DNA of 64,000 nucleotides from Paenibacillus rubinfantis (GTDB lineage Bacteria; Bacillota; Bacilli; Paenibacillales; Paenibacillaceae): positions 447,795 to 511,794 of the forward strand of contig NZ_LN909066.1 of the NCBI RefSeq assembly GCF_001486505.1, written 5' to 3'. The notes under the pieces were generated by a model. The model was not told the DNA's origin. It ran no database searches and saw nothing but the letters and a program-made list of their open reading frames with translations. Of the stretch, positions 33,807 to 42,428 are shown piece by piece (the stretch's first letter is position 1; every line of letters begins with the position of its first letter). The position numbers and the translations under genes are program-made.

Positions 33807-34700
33807 TTAAATCGGAGGCTGGATCCCGTTCCAACCGCCAACCTCGCATTGACCGTATTCATTATAGCCGGCAGCAACAACCGTCCCATCCGCCTTTAAG
33901 CCAAGCGTATGAACGCACCCCGCAGCGATCGCGACAATCCCGTGCCAGCGGGTAACCTCCCCTTGCCCAAATTGTTTCGAGCCCGTCGCCATCACGGTAC
34001 CGTCCGATTTTAAGCCAAGCGTATGATAGCTGCCGGCGGCAATTGCCACAATCTCGCGCCAGTCCTCTACCTCGCATTGGCCATGCTTGTTTAATCCCGC
34101 CGCTACCACGGTGCCATCCGATCGAAGACCCACGGTATGAAGATACCCTGCCGCCACTTCCGTGATTTCATGCCAAAGGCTCACATTACACTGCCCATAA
34201 CGATTGTTCCCCGCCATCGTCACCGTACCATCCAATCGAAGCCCGGCGGTATGCCAATCCCCTGCCGAAATTGCCACGATATCCCGCCAGTCGCTGACTT
34301 CGCATTGGCCTTCCGCATTCCGCCCCACGGCCACTACCGTACCATCGGATTTTAGCCCGAGCGTTCTGCGCCAACCTGCCGTGATCGCCACGATCTCGCT
34401 CCAGCCGTTCACTTCACATTGGTGATGCCCGTTCCACCCTGTCGCCACCACCGTGCCGTCAGAGCGAAGTCCTACGGAATGCGAATTTCCCGTGTTCGCC
34501 GCCATATGTACATTTCCGGCCGCCACCGCTACGATATGCCGCCAATCGTCAACCTTACATTGACCTGATTTCGCATCTCCAACTGCAACCACCGTGCCGT
34601 CCGAGCGAAGTCCTACGGAATGGCGCGGGCCTGCGGCCAGAGGCGATTTAAGCCGAGGTTTTGCCTGAAACACCGGATGATTGGATGAAAATGGCTCCAT
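33807..34700 (-). CDS. RCC1-like beta-propeller protein, seven 38-residue repeats
   Basis: 297 residues, no signal peptide or membrane segment. After a 27-residue lead, seven repeats run to the end on the pattern HTxGLxSDGTVVAxG(N)xxGQCxVxxWxxIVAIAAG. All are 38 residues except the first, which carries about nine extra residues (around NVHMAANTGN), and the last, which breaks off at NGIQPPI. Seven blades is the number that closes an RCC1-type propeller. Eukaryotic RCC1 is a nucleotide exchange factor; bacterial members are varied and mostly unstudied. Repeats are highly alike, suggesting recent expansion. Role unknown. Confidence 0.75.
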   Translation of the reverse strand: MEPFSSNHPVFQAKPRLKSPLAAGPRHSVGLRSDGTVVAVGDAKSGQCKVDDWRHIVAVAAGNVHMAANTGNSHSVGLRSDGTVVATGWNGHHQCEVNGWSEIVAITAGWRRTLGLKSDGTVVAVGRNAEGQCEVSDWRDIVAISAGDWHTAGLRLDGTVTMAGNNRYGQCNVSLWHEITEVAAGYLHTVGLRSDGTVVAAGLNKHGQCEVEDWREIVAIAAGSYHTLGLKSDGTVMATGSKQFGQGEVTRWHGIVAIAAGCVHTLGLKADGTVVAAGYNEYGQCEVGGWNGIQPPI

Positions 34701-34872
34701 ATTTTGCCTCCTTGCATATAAATCCAGTTGACCTCATCATACGAAAAGCTTCCGAAAAAAATCAAACAAAATCATAAGATTAACGTGTCGAACCTAAAGC
34801 GACCGAAACTTATGATGAGATTGTGACACAGCTAGCCGCCTTTTCCGTGGCGGGCTACTTCGGGGGTGATGT

Positions 34873-35670
34873 ATGAATCAACCGGCTCAAGTCATCTTGT
34901 TGACGGACGCCGACAATCCGGTGGGAAAAGCAATGATTCGCCGTTTCGCCGGGGAGGGCGCCCATTTTTTGCTGAACAGCGAGTCCAATGGAACCGCGGC
35001 GATCGCCGAGATCGACTTCGCCAAGGCGTCCGGCTCCAAAGTGATCGTAAGGAACGTCGATCTGAGCGCAGACGCGGGTGCCAGTGAGCTTGTCCTGCTG
35101 GCGGAGCGGGAGCTAGGTCCACTCGACGTACTGATCCATAACAACGACCGGCTCGTCTCGATGTCCATCGAAGGCGGCCCTGAACCCTCCTACCGCGAGG
35201 TAATAAATGCCAACGCTAAGTCGGCCTTTCTTTGCGCGAGGGCTGCTGGAAAGGTGATGGCCCCACGAGAGTCTGGCTGCATCCTCTTCGTCTCCTCCAT
35301 CCATGCCGAGAAGCCCACCGGCTCCTCCTTCGCGTACAGCGCCTCCAAGGGCGCAATCAAGATGCTGGCCAAAGAAGCGGCCCTTGAGCTTGGGCGGCAC
35401 GGCATCCGCGTAAATACGATTGAAGTCGGTCCGCTGGAAGGCGACAACGAACGGTTCCAAAGTTCGCTGACGACGCTTTATCGTAGTTACGATACCAAGG
35501 TTCCAAGCGCCCGACTAGGTACCGCGGAGGACATCGCAAATGTCGCCTGCTTCCTGGCGTCGGAGGAGGCGCGTTACGTAAACGGCGCGGATCTCCGGCT
35601 GGACGGGGGTTTCCTGCTTCATTATATGGATCACAAAATGAAACAGCCAAGGAGCGGTGATTCGCCATGA
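34873..35670 (+). CDS. SDR-family protein with degenerate cofactor motif
   Basis: 265 residues from ATG 34873 (GGGGGTGAT upstream). The classical SDR fold is clear: active-site Ser in LFVSSIHAEKP, Tyr-Lys in YSASKGAIKML, and the tail ARYVNGADLRLDGGF. However the dinucleotide-binding TGxxxGxG reads TDADNPVG, and the NNAG motif reads NNDR, so NAD(P) binding may be altered or lost. Translationally coupled (ATGA) to a fully canonical SDR gene. It might be a structural or regulatory partner of that enzyme. First gene of the rightward operon in the uronate-like cluster. Confidence 0.85.
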   Translation: MNQPAQVILLTDADNPVGKAMIRRFAGEGAHFLLNSESNGTAAIAEIDFAKASGSKVIVRNVDLSADAGASELVLLAERELGPLDVLIHNNDRLVSMSIEGGPEPSYREVINANAKSAFLCARAAGKVMAPRESGCILFVSSIHAEKPTGSSFAYSASKGAIKMLAKEAALELGRHGIRVNTIEVGPLEGDNERFQSSLTTLYRSYDTKVPSARLGTAEDIANVACFLASEEARYVNGADLRLDGGFLLHYMDHKMKQPRSGDSP

Positions 35671-36443
35671 GTATCGCGGGTAAAGTTGTCCTCGTAACGG
35701 GCTCCGGAACCGGCATCGGACAGGGGATCGCCCTTGAGATGGCGAAAAGAGGCGCCATCACCGCTCTCCACTATAACCGCAGCGAAGCCGGCGTTCTTCA
35801 GACGAAGCAACAAATCGACGAGGCGGGAGGCGATAGCTTGATCGTCCAGGCGGATGTGTCGAAACAGAAAGATATTGCCGCGATGGTTCGCCAGATCGAA
35901 AGTCGCGCCGGCGAAATCGACGTTCTCGTCAACAATGCCGCCGTGCAGTTGAACTACGACCTCTTCAAGCATGACGGCGAGACCTTCGACCGGATGTTTG
36001 ATACCAACGTAAAGGGTTACTGGCAGTGTATCCAGGCCGTCGTTCCCGGCATGAAGCGGAAGGGAAGCGGCCGCATCATCCTGATCTCCTCGGTGCATGC
36101 CAAGCGCCCCACCGATTTTGATCCGGTTTATGCCATGACCAAAGGCGCGATCCGCATGCTTGGGCGGGAAAGTGCGATCGAGCTGGCTCCGTACGGCATC
36201 ACGGTGAACACGATCGAGCCGGGAGCCGTTGATGTGGGCAAATACAACCTCATCTTGCCGGACGATCCGGACGCGGAGAAGAAACGGGAAGCGCGGCGCA
36301 AGCACCATCAGGAGAAATTTCCGATGGGCCGCGTGGGTCTCCCGCTCGATGTCGCCCACCTCGCCTGCTTTCTTGCTTCAGACGAAAGCGAATACATGAC
36401 GGGCTCCGCCATCCGGCTCGACGGCGGAAGCATGCTGCTGTAA
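35667..36443 (+). CDS. Short-chain dehydrogenase/reductase
   Basis: 258 residues. Cofactor motif TGSGTGIG at about 10-17, NNAA, Ser in ILISSVHAKRP, Tyr-Lys in YAMTKGAIRML and C-terminal GSAIRLDGGSML. A canonical NAD(P)-dependent oxidoreductase. Start overlaps the previous SDR stop by ATGA. With a UxuA-like dehydratase and an enolase-superfamily enzyme close by, oxidation or reduction of a sugar acid such as fructuronate or a keto-aldonate is a fair inference; substrate not determined by sequence. Confidence 0.9.
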   Translation: MSIAGKVVLVTGSGTGIGQGIALEMAKRGAITALHYNRSEAGVLQTKQQIDEAGGDSLIVQADVSKQKDIAAMVRQIESRAGEIDVLVNNAAVQLNYDLFKHDGETFDRMFDTNVKGYWQCIQAVVPGMKRKGSGRIILISSVHAKRPTDFDPVYAMTKGAIRMLGRESAIELAPYGITVNTIEPGAVDVGKYNLILPDDPDAEKKREARRKHHQEKFPMGRVGLPLDVAHLACFLASDESEYMTGSAIRLDGGSMLL

Positions 36444-36481
36444 CGCAGCTGCTGCAATCATCCGATTTTAGGAGTGATCTC

Positions 36482-37870
36482 ATGGTGAACAAAGAAACGT
36501 ACGAACAGACGTTGGCCCATGTCCGGACCGCCTCCAACCCTTCGGAGCTGCGCATTACCGATATTCGCTTCACCGATATCGTTGGCGGGCCGTTCCACAG
36601 CAGCCTGATTAAGGTATATACCAACCAAGGGCTGGTTGGCTTCGGGGAAGTCCGGGACGGGGCGGACAAGGTGTACGCCCTCATGCTGAAGAGCCGGCTT
36701 CTCGGGGAGAACCCGTGTAACATCGACAAGCTGTTCCGCCGGATCAAACAGTTTGGCGGCCATGCCCGCCAAGGCGGAGGCGTCAGCGGAATCGAGCTGG
36801 CGCTTTGGGATCTGGCCGGCAAGGCGTACGGCGTGCCGATCTACCAGATGCTTGGCGGCAAGTTCCGCGACCGGATCCGTATGTATTGCGACACGGACGT
36901 GGACGGCAAGGATACCGGAAAAGCGATGGGCGAGGCGCTCAAGAAGCGGATGGAAGCCGGCTTCACCTTCCTCAAGATGGACCTGGGCATCGGCCAGATC
37001 ATCGACGAACCGGGGACGCTTAGCGCGCCGCTCGGCTTCCTGGAGGAGATGCGGGAGATCTCGAAACGCCGGTACGCCCGGAACACGGGGAGTCTCACCG
37101 AACAAGAGCTTCGCGAGATCAAAAACCGCCACTACGATATCAACAACATCCCTCATCCTTTCACCGGCATCCACATTACCGAAAAAGGCCTCGACCTGCT
37201 GGAACAATACGTCGCCGAGGTTCGGTCGGTCATTGGCACCCAAGTGCCGCTCGCGATCGACCACTTCGGCCATATCGGACTAGAAGACTGCATCAAGCTG
37301 GGCCGACGCATCGACAAGTATAACCTCGCCTGGATGGAGGATATGATTCCATGGCAGTATACCGATCAGTACGCCCGGTTGTCCCGCGCCGTGACGACGC
37401 CGATCTGTACAGGCGAAGACATCTATTTAAAAGAGAACTTCAAGCCGCTGCTCGAAGCCGGCGGCGTGTCTGTGGTCCATCCGGACATCCTGACGTCCGG
37501 AGGCATCCTCGAGACGAAGAAGATTGGGGACATGGCGCAGGATTACGGTGTGGCGATGGCGATTCATATGGCGGAAAGCCCCATCGCTTGCCTAGCCGCC
37601 GCTCACGTCGCCGCAGCGACCGAGAACTTCCTTGCACTCGAATACCATTCCTGTGAAGTGGATTGGTGGGACGACATCGTGATCGGCAGCCGCCTCCCGG
37701 AAAAGCTCGTCCAGAACGGCTTCATCACCTTGACGGACGCCCCCGGACTGGGGATCGACGATTTGAATGACGAAGTATTGGCTGAGCATCTTCATCCCGA
37801 AATCGGCGGCCTCTGGGAAGCAACGGATCAATGGAATCATCATTATTCTAACGACCGGCAGTGGAGCTAA
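36482..37870 (+). CDS. Enolase-superfamily dehydratase/racemase (mandelate racemase type)
   Basis: 462 residues, longer than the usual 370-400 because of an insertion around residues 180-230. N-terminal capping domain, then the barrel: FLKMDLG (Lys-x-Asp catalytic-type), metal ligands in AIDHFGH and CTGEDIYLKEN, and a C-terminal His in AIHMAESP. Members dehydrate or epimerise sugar acids. RBS TTAGGAGTGAT precedes ATG 36482, 38 bp after the SDR stop. The downstream stem at 37859 ends the operon. Substrate is probably an aldonate or uronate-derived acid, inferred from the cluster. Confidence 0.87.
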   Translation: MVNKETYEQTLAHVRTASNPSELRITDIRFTDIVGGPFHSSLIKVYTNQGLVGFGEVRDGADKVYALMLKSRLLGENPCNIDKLFRRIKQFGGHARQGGGVSGIELALWDLAGKAYGVPIYQMLGGKFRDRIRMYCDTDVDGKDTGKAMGEALKKRMEAGFTFLKMDLGIGQIIDEPGTLSAPLGFLEEMREISKRRYARNTGSLTEQELREIKNRHYDINNIPHPFTGIHITEKGLDLLEQYVAEVRSVIGTQVPLAIDHFGHIGLEDCIKLGRRIDKYNLAWMEDMIPWQYTDQYARLSRAVTTPICTGEDIYLKENFKPLLEAGGVSVVHPDILTSGGILETKKIGDMAQDYGVAMAIHMAESPIACLAAAHVAAATENFLALEYHSCEVDWWDDIVIGSRLPEKLVQNGFITLTDAPGLGIDDLNDEVLAEHLHPEIGGLWEATDQWNHHYSNDRQWS

Positions 37871-37888
37871 CGCTCCGCTGTTTTTTTT
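37859..37888 (+). terminator. Terminator of the SDR-SDR-enolase operon
   Basis: CAGTGGAGC-TAAC-GCTCCGCTG (one G-T pair) then eight T residues. The stem begins inside the last codons of the enolase-superfamily gene. Confidence 0.85.
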
Positions 37889-37897
37889 CTTGCACGT

Positions 37898-37943
37898 AAA
37901 AAAGGATCGTCCTAACGGCACACGCCGATCAGGACGATCCTTT
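37898..37943 (-). terminator. Terminator of the importer C/UxuA-like operon
   Basis: AAAGGATCGTCCT (37901-37913) pairs perfectly with AGGACGATCCTTT (37931-37943), with a T run on the minus strand. It sits directly behind the UxuA-like stop at 37946. Confidence 0.85.
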
Positions 37944-37945
37944 GC

Positions 37946-38929
37946 TTACTTAACGGAGGAAACACCACTCATCTTGGCCGCCGCCTCCATCAATCCGGTA
38001 ATATATCCTACGCCAAACAAGCGGCCAAGCAGCTCATATCCCGGATTCTCATTGCTTTCGCCTTCCATCGTTGGCACATGGTCCGGTCTGGCCGGACCGT
38101 CAAAGCCGATCTCGTAATACGTCCTCATCGCTTCGAGCATATCCGTCTGACCGTCGTCATGGAACGTCTCCTCGAATTTCTCCGGCGTGCCCTTCACATC
38201 GCGGAAGTGGACGAAAAACAGCTTCTGCTGATCGGCAAAATGCCGGATCACCGCCGGAATGTCCTCGCCGGCCGTTGCCAGCGTTCCTTGGCAGAGCGTA
38301 ATGCCGCTGTACGCACTGGGCACCAGATCGATCGCCCGCTGCAGCGCCGCCGCGTTCGTCAAGATCCGGGATACGCCGCGGATCGGCGTAATCGGCGGGT
38401 CGTCCGGATGAAGCGCCAGCTTCACCCGGGCGGATTCCGCGACGGGAACGATTTTTTCCAGGAAATAATGGAGATTCTCCCACAGCTGCTCCTCCGTCAC
38501 GATTCCAGCTTCCGTCAGCGGAGCATCCGCCATCAGACTATGATCGTAGCTGGAGACGAGCGCGCCTCCCCGCGTCCGGGTCGTTGTAGACGTGCGGAAC
38601 CAGTTGAATTGCGCCATAAAGTTATAGCAGAGCACGTGAATGCCGGCGGCCCCCATATTCACGATAAATTGCTGAAACGTCTCGATCTCTTCGTCACGGC
38701 CAGGAGCTCCCAGCTTGATCTTATTGCTTGGCGGCATCGATTCGATGACGGACAAGGTGAGCCCAAAGTCGGCGTAGCGCTGCTTCATCCGAATGAGCGG
38801 CATCAAATCCCACGGCTTCTCTGTATTCTCTTCCCAAGGCAGCCCGCTGACCGCGTAATTCACGTTCATCTGCTTCGCCAAATGCCACAGTTGACTAGGT
38901 TGGGAGGGAAGAAATTCCGCAAGCTGCAT
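37946..38929 (-). CDS. UxuA-like mannonate dehydratase, TIM-barrel
   Basis: 327 residues, slightly short for the UxuA family (about 350-390). Conserved metal and active-site segments: LALHPDDPP, FVHFRDVKGT, DDGQTDM and RPDHVPTMEG. UxuA converts D-mannonate to 2-keto-3-deoxygluconate in glucuronate breakdown. It is the last gene of the leftward CUT1 importer operon, which makes uronate-containing sugars the likely import substrate. Relatives with the same fold may act on other aldonates, so the exact sugar is open. Confidence 0.85.
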   Translation of the reverse strand: MQLAEFLPSQPSQLWHLAKQMNVNYAVSGLPWEENTEKPWDLMPLIRMKQRYADFGLTLSVIESMPPSNKIKLGAPGRDEEIETFQQFIVNMGAAGIHVLCYNFMAQFNWFRTSTTTRTRGGALVSSYDHSLMADAPLTEAGIVTEEQLWENLHYFLEKIVPVAESARVKLALHPDDPPITPIRGVSRILTNAAALQRAIDLVPSAYSGITLCQGTLATAGEDIPAVIRHFADQQKLFFVHFRDVKGTPEKFEETFHDDGQTDMLEAMRTYYEIGFDGPARPDHVPTMEGESNENPGYELLGRLFGVGYITGLMEAAAKMSGVSSVK

Positions 38930-38954
38930 CTCGTTTATCCCCGCTTTCTATCGC

Positions 38955-40301
38955 TTATTTACCTGCCTTGGCGGCCAGGTCTTTGCCAAGCTTATCGATC
39001 TTATTAAAAGCTTCTTCGATGGACTGCTGACCAAACGTCACCGCGTCCATCTCCTTCTTGTAGGTATCCACCCACTCCGAAAAACCGGGAGCCGGGGAAT
39101 AGAACGGCAACGCCTTATCTACGGACAGATCGTAAATTTCTTTGCCAAGCTTATCTTTCGTCTCCAGATTCGGTTCCAGCTTATTGTAGATGTCTGGATT
39201 AATCGGAATGCCGCGGGTCAAGCCAAGCGCGTCGCCTGCGGCTTCATCGGTAATAAACCATTTGACGAACTTCTTGGCTTCCTCCTTGTTCTTCGAATTG
39301 GTACTGACGCTGAGGAAAATCGTCGACTGCGCCCAGCCGCCGCCCGCAGGTCCGGTGGGCATATTTACGACGCCTACTTTGCCCGGCATGAGCAGTTCGA
39401 GAGCGCTGACCGAACCAGTGGTTGCTCCTCTCGTCATGACGACACCGCTTGCCATGGGGTCTGCCTGCGGATCGTTCTCGAGGAAGGCGGCGGACTGCTC
39501 CGCCGGAGGTACGATTTTATCCTTGCGGAACTGTTCGTAGGTTTGATAGAAGTTCATAAACAGGTCTTTATCGAGCGTAAAGGTTTTTCCCCCGTCAGAC
39601 ATGATCGGCGGTTTCCCCATTGCCGTTTGGTAGTAGTTGAAGAAGTCCCAGGTGGTTGTATCGCCGATCGGATACTTGCCCTCCGGCAGCTTGGCGCGGG
39701 CGTCTCTCGCCCATTGGAAGTACTCGTCGTAGGTCCAATCCTTATGCGGCAGCGGGATGCCATATTGCTCGAGCTCAACCTTGTTAAAAGCGGTGCCCTG
39801 CGCGTTCTGGCTGAGCGGAATGCCGTACAGCTTACCGTCGACCTTGAGGTTCTCGATCACACCGGGATCCACAATGCCGGTCAGGTCGATATCCGACAGA
39901 TCCTCCAGTTGTCCCCGGCTGACGTATTCCTGTAAGTACGCCGCATCCATTTGAAGCACATCCGTCATTGTTTTGGACGCTGCTAACGTCGGCAGCTTCT
40001 GCCAATAAGCGTCCCAAGCCATAAATTCGGGCTTGAATTTCACGCCGGGATTTTGCTGCGTATAGAGGTCCAGGGCTTTCTGCGTCGCTTCGTGGCGCGC
40101 ATCCGTCCCCCACCACATGATGCTAAGCGTCTTCTCTCCGCCGGACCCTCTGTTTCCGCCGTTCCCCCCGCCGCTTCCACCGGAGTTCCCGCCGGAATCA
40201 CCTCCGGCATTGCCTCCGCCCCCGCCTCCGCCGCAAGCCGTCAGGGCTAGAAGCAGGGCTAGAAGAAGTGCAGTCGCGCTCATCCATCTCGTTTTGCTCA
40301 T
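38955..40301 (-). CDS. Sugar-binding lipoprotein of CUT1 importer C, poly-Gly tether
   Basis: 448 residues from ATG 40301 (AAGGGG 9 bp upstream); the longer frame to 40520 runs into the permease gene and is not used. Lipobox LALTAC near residue 18-23, then an unusual tether of about 32 residues made almost only of Gly with a few Asn, Ser and Asp. The binding domain starts EKTLSIMWWGTDARHEAT, typical of UgpB/MalE-like proteins for oligosaccharides. Third gene of its operon, followed by the UxuA-like dehydratase. Confidence 0.87.
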   Translation of the reverse strand: MSKTRWMSATALLLALLLALTACGGGGGGGNAGGDSGGNSGGSGGGNGGNRGSGGEKTLSIMWWGTDARHEATQKALDLYTQQNPGVKFKPEFMAWDAYWQKLPTLAASKTMTDVLQMDAAYLQEYVSRGQLEDLSDIDLTGIVDPGVIENLKVDGKLYGIPLSQNAQGTAFNKVELEQYGIPLPHKDWTYDEYFQWARDARAKLPEGKYPIGDTTTWDFFNYYQTAMGKPPIMSDGGKTFTLDKDLFMNFYQTYEQFRKDKIVPPAEQSAAFLENDPQADPMASGVVMTRGATTGSVSALELLMPGKVGVVNMPTGPAGGGWAQSTIFLSVSTNSKNKEEAKKFVKWFITDEAAGDALGLTRGIPINPDIYNKLEPNLETKDKLGKEIYDLSVDKALPFYSPAPGFSEWVDTYKKEMDAVTFGQQSIEEAFNKIDKLGKDLAAKAGK

Positions 40302-40362
40302 CCTTGATTTCCCCTTTCGAATGATATATTCAAGCGATTGATTCCAGTTCATCAAGCTAACG

Positions 40363-41190
40363 TTAGCCTTTAAGCCCTGTCGTTGCGATCCCTTCCACGA
40401 AGTGTTTCTGTGCGAACAGGAAGATAAGCGCGGAAGGAACGACGGACAGGAGCGACATCGCCAGCAGTTGCCCCCACTGAATCTCAAACTGGTCAATGAA
40501 TCCCCGAAGTGCCAAACCAACCGTAAATTTATCCACGGAGCTGAGATACAACACCTGCGAGAAGAAATCGTCCCAGCTCCAGATGAAGGTGAAGATCGCT
40601 ACCGTAACCAGCGCCGGCTTGATCAGCGGAAATACGATCCACAGGAAGATGCCGTATACCGAGGCACCGTCGATTTTTGCCGCCATATCCAAGTCTCGGG
40701 GGATGCCTCGGATAAATTGGACGAGAAGGAAGATGAAGAATGCCCCTCCGCCGAAGAAATGCGGCAGCACCAACGGAACATAGCTGTCGACGAAGCCAAA
40801 GGAGTTAAACAGAATATATTGAGGAACAACCGTCACCTGGCCCGGCAGCATCATCGTCAGCAGGAGAACCGAGAACCAGAAGCCCCGCAGCTTGAAGTTC
40901 AGCCTGCCGAAGCCGTAAGCAACGACCGCGGCTGTCAACACACCCCCCAATACGTTCCCCACCTCCATCAAGAGCGTGTTGCCAAAGAAATGGGCAAACG
41001 TGTAGTCGTTGGAGTAATGCCAGCCGTTGCTATAGTTCTCCCACATCGGTGACCGCGGCCACAGCGTGGGCAAGCTCAGCTCTTCGGTCTTTTTTAGCGA
41101 AGCGCCAACCCACCAAATCACCGGATACAACATGAGGAGCGAGAATAGGGTCAGAAGCAGATGATGAATTAGCTTAGAGCCCGCCTTCAT
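40363..41190 (-). CDS. CUT1 permease, MalG/UgpE type, importer C
   Basis: 275 residues, six transmembrane segments and EAA-type loop GIPRDLDMAAKIDGASVYGI. The C-terminus FAQKHFVEGIATTGLKG is typical of MalG-like subunits. Start overlaps the stop of the MalF-type gene as ATGA; the binding-protein start lies 61 bp downstream. Confidence 0.9.
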   Translation of the reverse strand: MKAGSKLIHHLLLTLFSLLMLYPVIWWVGASLKKTEELSLPTLWPRSPMWENYSNGWHYSNDYTFAHFFGNTLLMEVGNVLGGVLTAAVVAYGFGRLNFKLRGFWFSVLLLTMMLPGQVTVVPQYILFNSFGFVDSYVPLVLPHFFGGGAFFIFLLVQFIRGIPRDLDMAAKIDGASVYGIFLWIVFPLIKPALVTVAIFTFIWSWDDFFSQVLYLSSVDKFTVGLALRGFIDQFEIQWGQLLAMSLLSVVPSALIFLFAQKHFVEGIATTGLKG

Positions 41191-42143
41191 TTCGATCCTC
41201 CCCCTTCCGATTCATAGAACACCCAGTATCGGGATGCGGCGAAGTTCATGATGGTCAGCAGCCCAACGATGGCCAGCAAGATCCAAGCCAGCGCCGAGGC
41301 ATAGCCCATCTGGTAATGCTTGAACGCTTTTTCATACAGGAATAAGGCGTACACATAAGTGGAATTGACCGGTCCGCCCTTTGTAATAATGAAAGCGGAG
41401 GTGAAGGTTTGGAAGGAGCCGATCACGCCGAGAATTAAGTTAAAGAACATCACGGGGGACAACATTGGCAGCGTGATGCTGATGAATCGGCGGAACTTGT
41501 TTGCGCCGTCCACCGCCGCGGATTCGTACAGCTCCTGAGGGATCTGCTTAAGCCCGGCCAGGAAGATAACCATCGTTGAGCCAAACTGCCACGTATTCAA
41601 CAAAATCAACGTTCCGAGCGAGGTGTCCGGGTTGGTAATCCAACCGGCGCCCTGGATGCCAAACCAGGCGAGCACCTGATTGATGTAGCCATCCAGCCCG
41701 AACATGTTGCGCCACAAAGCCGCAACCGCGATGCTGCCGCCAATCAGCGAAGGGAAATAGATTGCCGTCCGGTACAGGTTCATGCCCTTCAGCTTCTGAT
41801 TTAGCGCCATCGCGACAAGCAGCGAAAAAAGCAGCTTCAGCGGCACGGAGAATAAAACAAACGTAAAGGTCACGCTAAGCGATTTCGTAAAGGTTGAATC
41901 ATTTGTAAAAATATTGACGTAGTTACTTGTTCCCGTCCATATCGGATCTTCCAGCAGCGAATAATCCGTAAACGACAGGTACAACGATTGGGCGATCGGC
42001 CATAACGTCAGCAATAGAAAGCCGATAAGCCACGGGGAAATAAAAACATAACCGGCCAGATGGTTTGCTCCGGTCTTCACGCGCTTTCGGACGGTGCGTC
42101 CCGCTTTTCCGGCCTCGTTAGCGGCATTGGTTTGTGCAGCCAT
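41187..42143 (-). CDS. CUT1 permease, MalF/UgpA type, importer C
   Basis: 318 residues from ATG 42143, with GGGGAGGAG 8 bp upstream; the frame to 42185 covers the operator region and is not used. Six transmembrane segments, EAA loop ELYESAAVDGANKFRRFISI. First gene of the importer C operon (MalF, MalG, binding protein, UxuA-like). Upstream within 75 bp are a FadR-type GntR box and a cre-like site. Confidence 0.9.
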   Translation of the reverse strand: MAAQTNAANEAGKAGRTVRKRVKTGANHLAGYVFISPWLIGFLLLTLWPIAQSLYLSFTDYSLLEDPIWTGTSNYVNIFTNDSTFTKSLSVTFTFVLFSVPLKLLFSLLVAMALNQKLKGMNLYRTAIYFPSLIGGSIAVAALWRNMFGLDGYINQVLAWFGIQGAGWITNPDTSLGTLILLNTWQFGSTMVIFLAGLKQIPQELYESAAVDGANKFRRFISITLPMLSPVMFFNLILGVIGSFQTFTSAFIITKGGPVNSTYVYALFLYEKAFKHYQMGYASALAWILLAIVGLLTIMNFAASRYWVFYESEGGGSK

Positions 42144-42186
42144 CCTATGGACTCCTCCCCTCTTGCGATCCACGATGTGATCCATG

Positions 42187-42197
42187 TTGTAGTACTA
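42187..42197. promoter_or_regulatory. FadR-type GntR operator candidate
   Basis: TTGTAGTACTA fits the TnGTnnnACnA consensus of FadR-subfamily GntR regulators and contains the perfect palindrome GTAGTACTAC (42189-42198). It is 44 bp upstream of the MalF-type start; a FadR-type GntR gene lies at 44594-45241. Link inferred. Confidence 0.5.
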
Positions 42198-42204
42198 CTT
42201 TATG

Positions 42205-42218
42205 CGAATGCGCTTTCA
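42205..42218 (-). promoter_or_regulatory. cre-like site upstream of operon C
   Basis: Minus strand TGAAAGCGCATTCG; the TGAAAGCGC half is exact, with two mismatches in the second half. Adjacent to the GntR box. Confidence 0.4.
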
Positions 42219-42428
42219 CGATTAAAGGAGACGAATTTATGATATTGTTTGTTTTTTTAGAATCCGTCGAATTCTCCCTAAAGCTCCAGGGGACCGGGGG
42301 AAAAATTATGATTCAGCACGTAAAAAGCCTTAAGAAAGTCGCATCGACAAAACCGCGGTCGTCCCTAACAATAGAGTCATGTCAAAAGGTAAGGGTTTAC
42401 AATTTCCCGGCTAAGAGGAGGCGCTTCA

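Noticed and set aside
35631-36359. 242-codon minus-strand open frame opposite the second SDR
   Set aside because: Antisense of a canonical SDR with intact motifs; GC-rich codon pattern explains the long open frame.
36458-37283. Long open frames on both strands within the enolase-superfamily gene
   Set aside because: Out-of-frame shadows; only the 36482-37870 frame carries family motifs.
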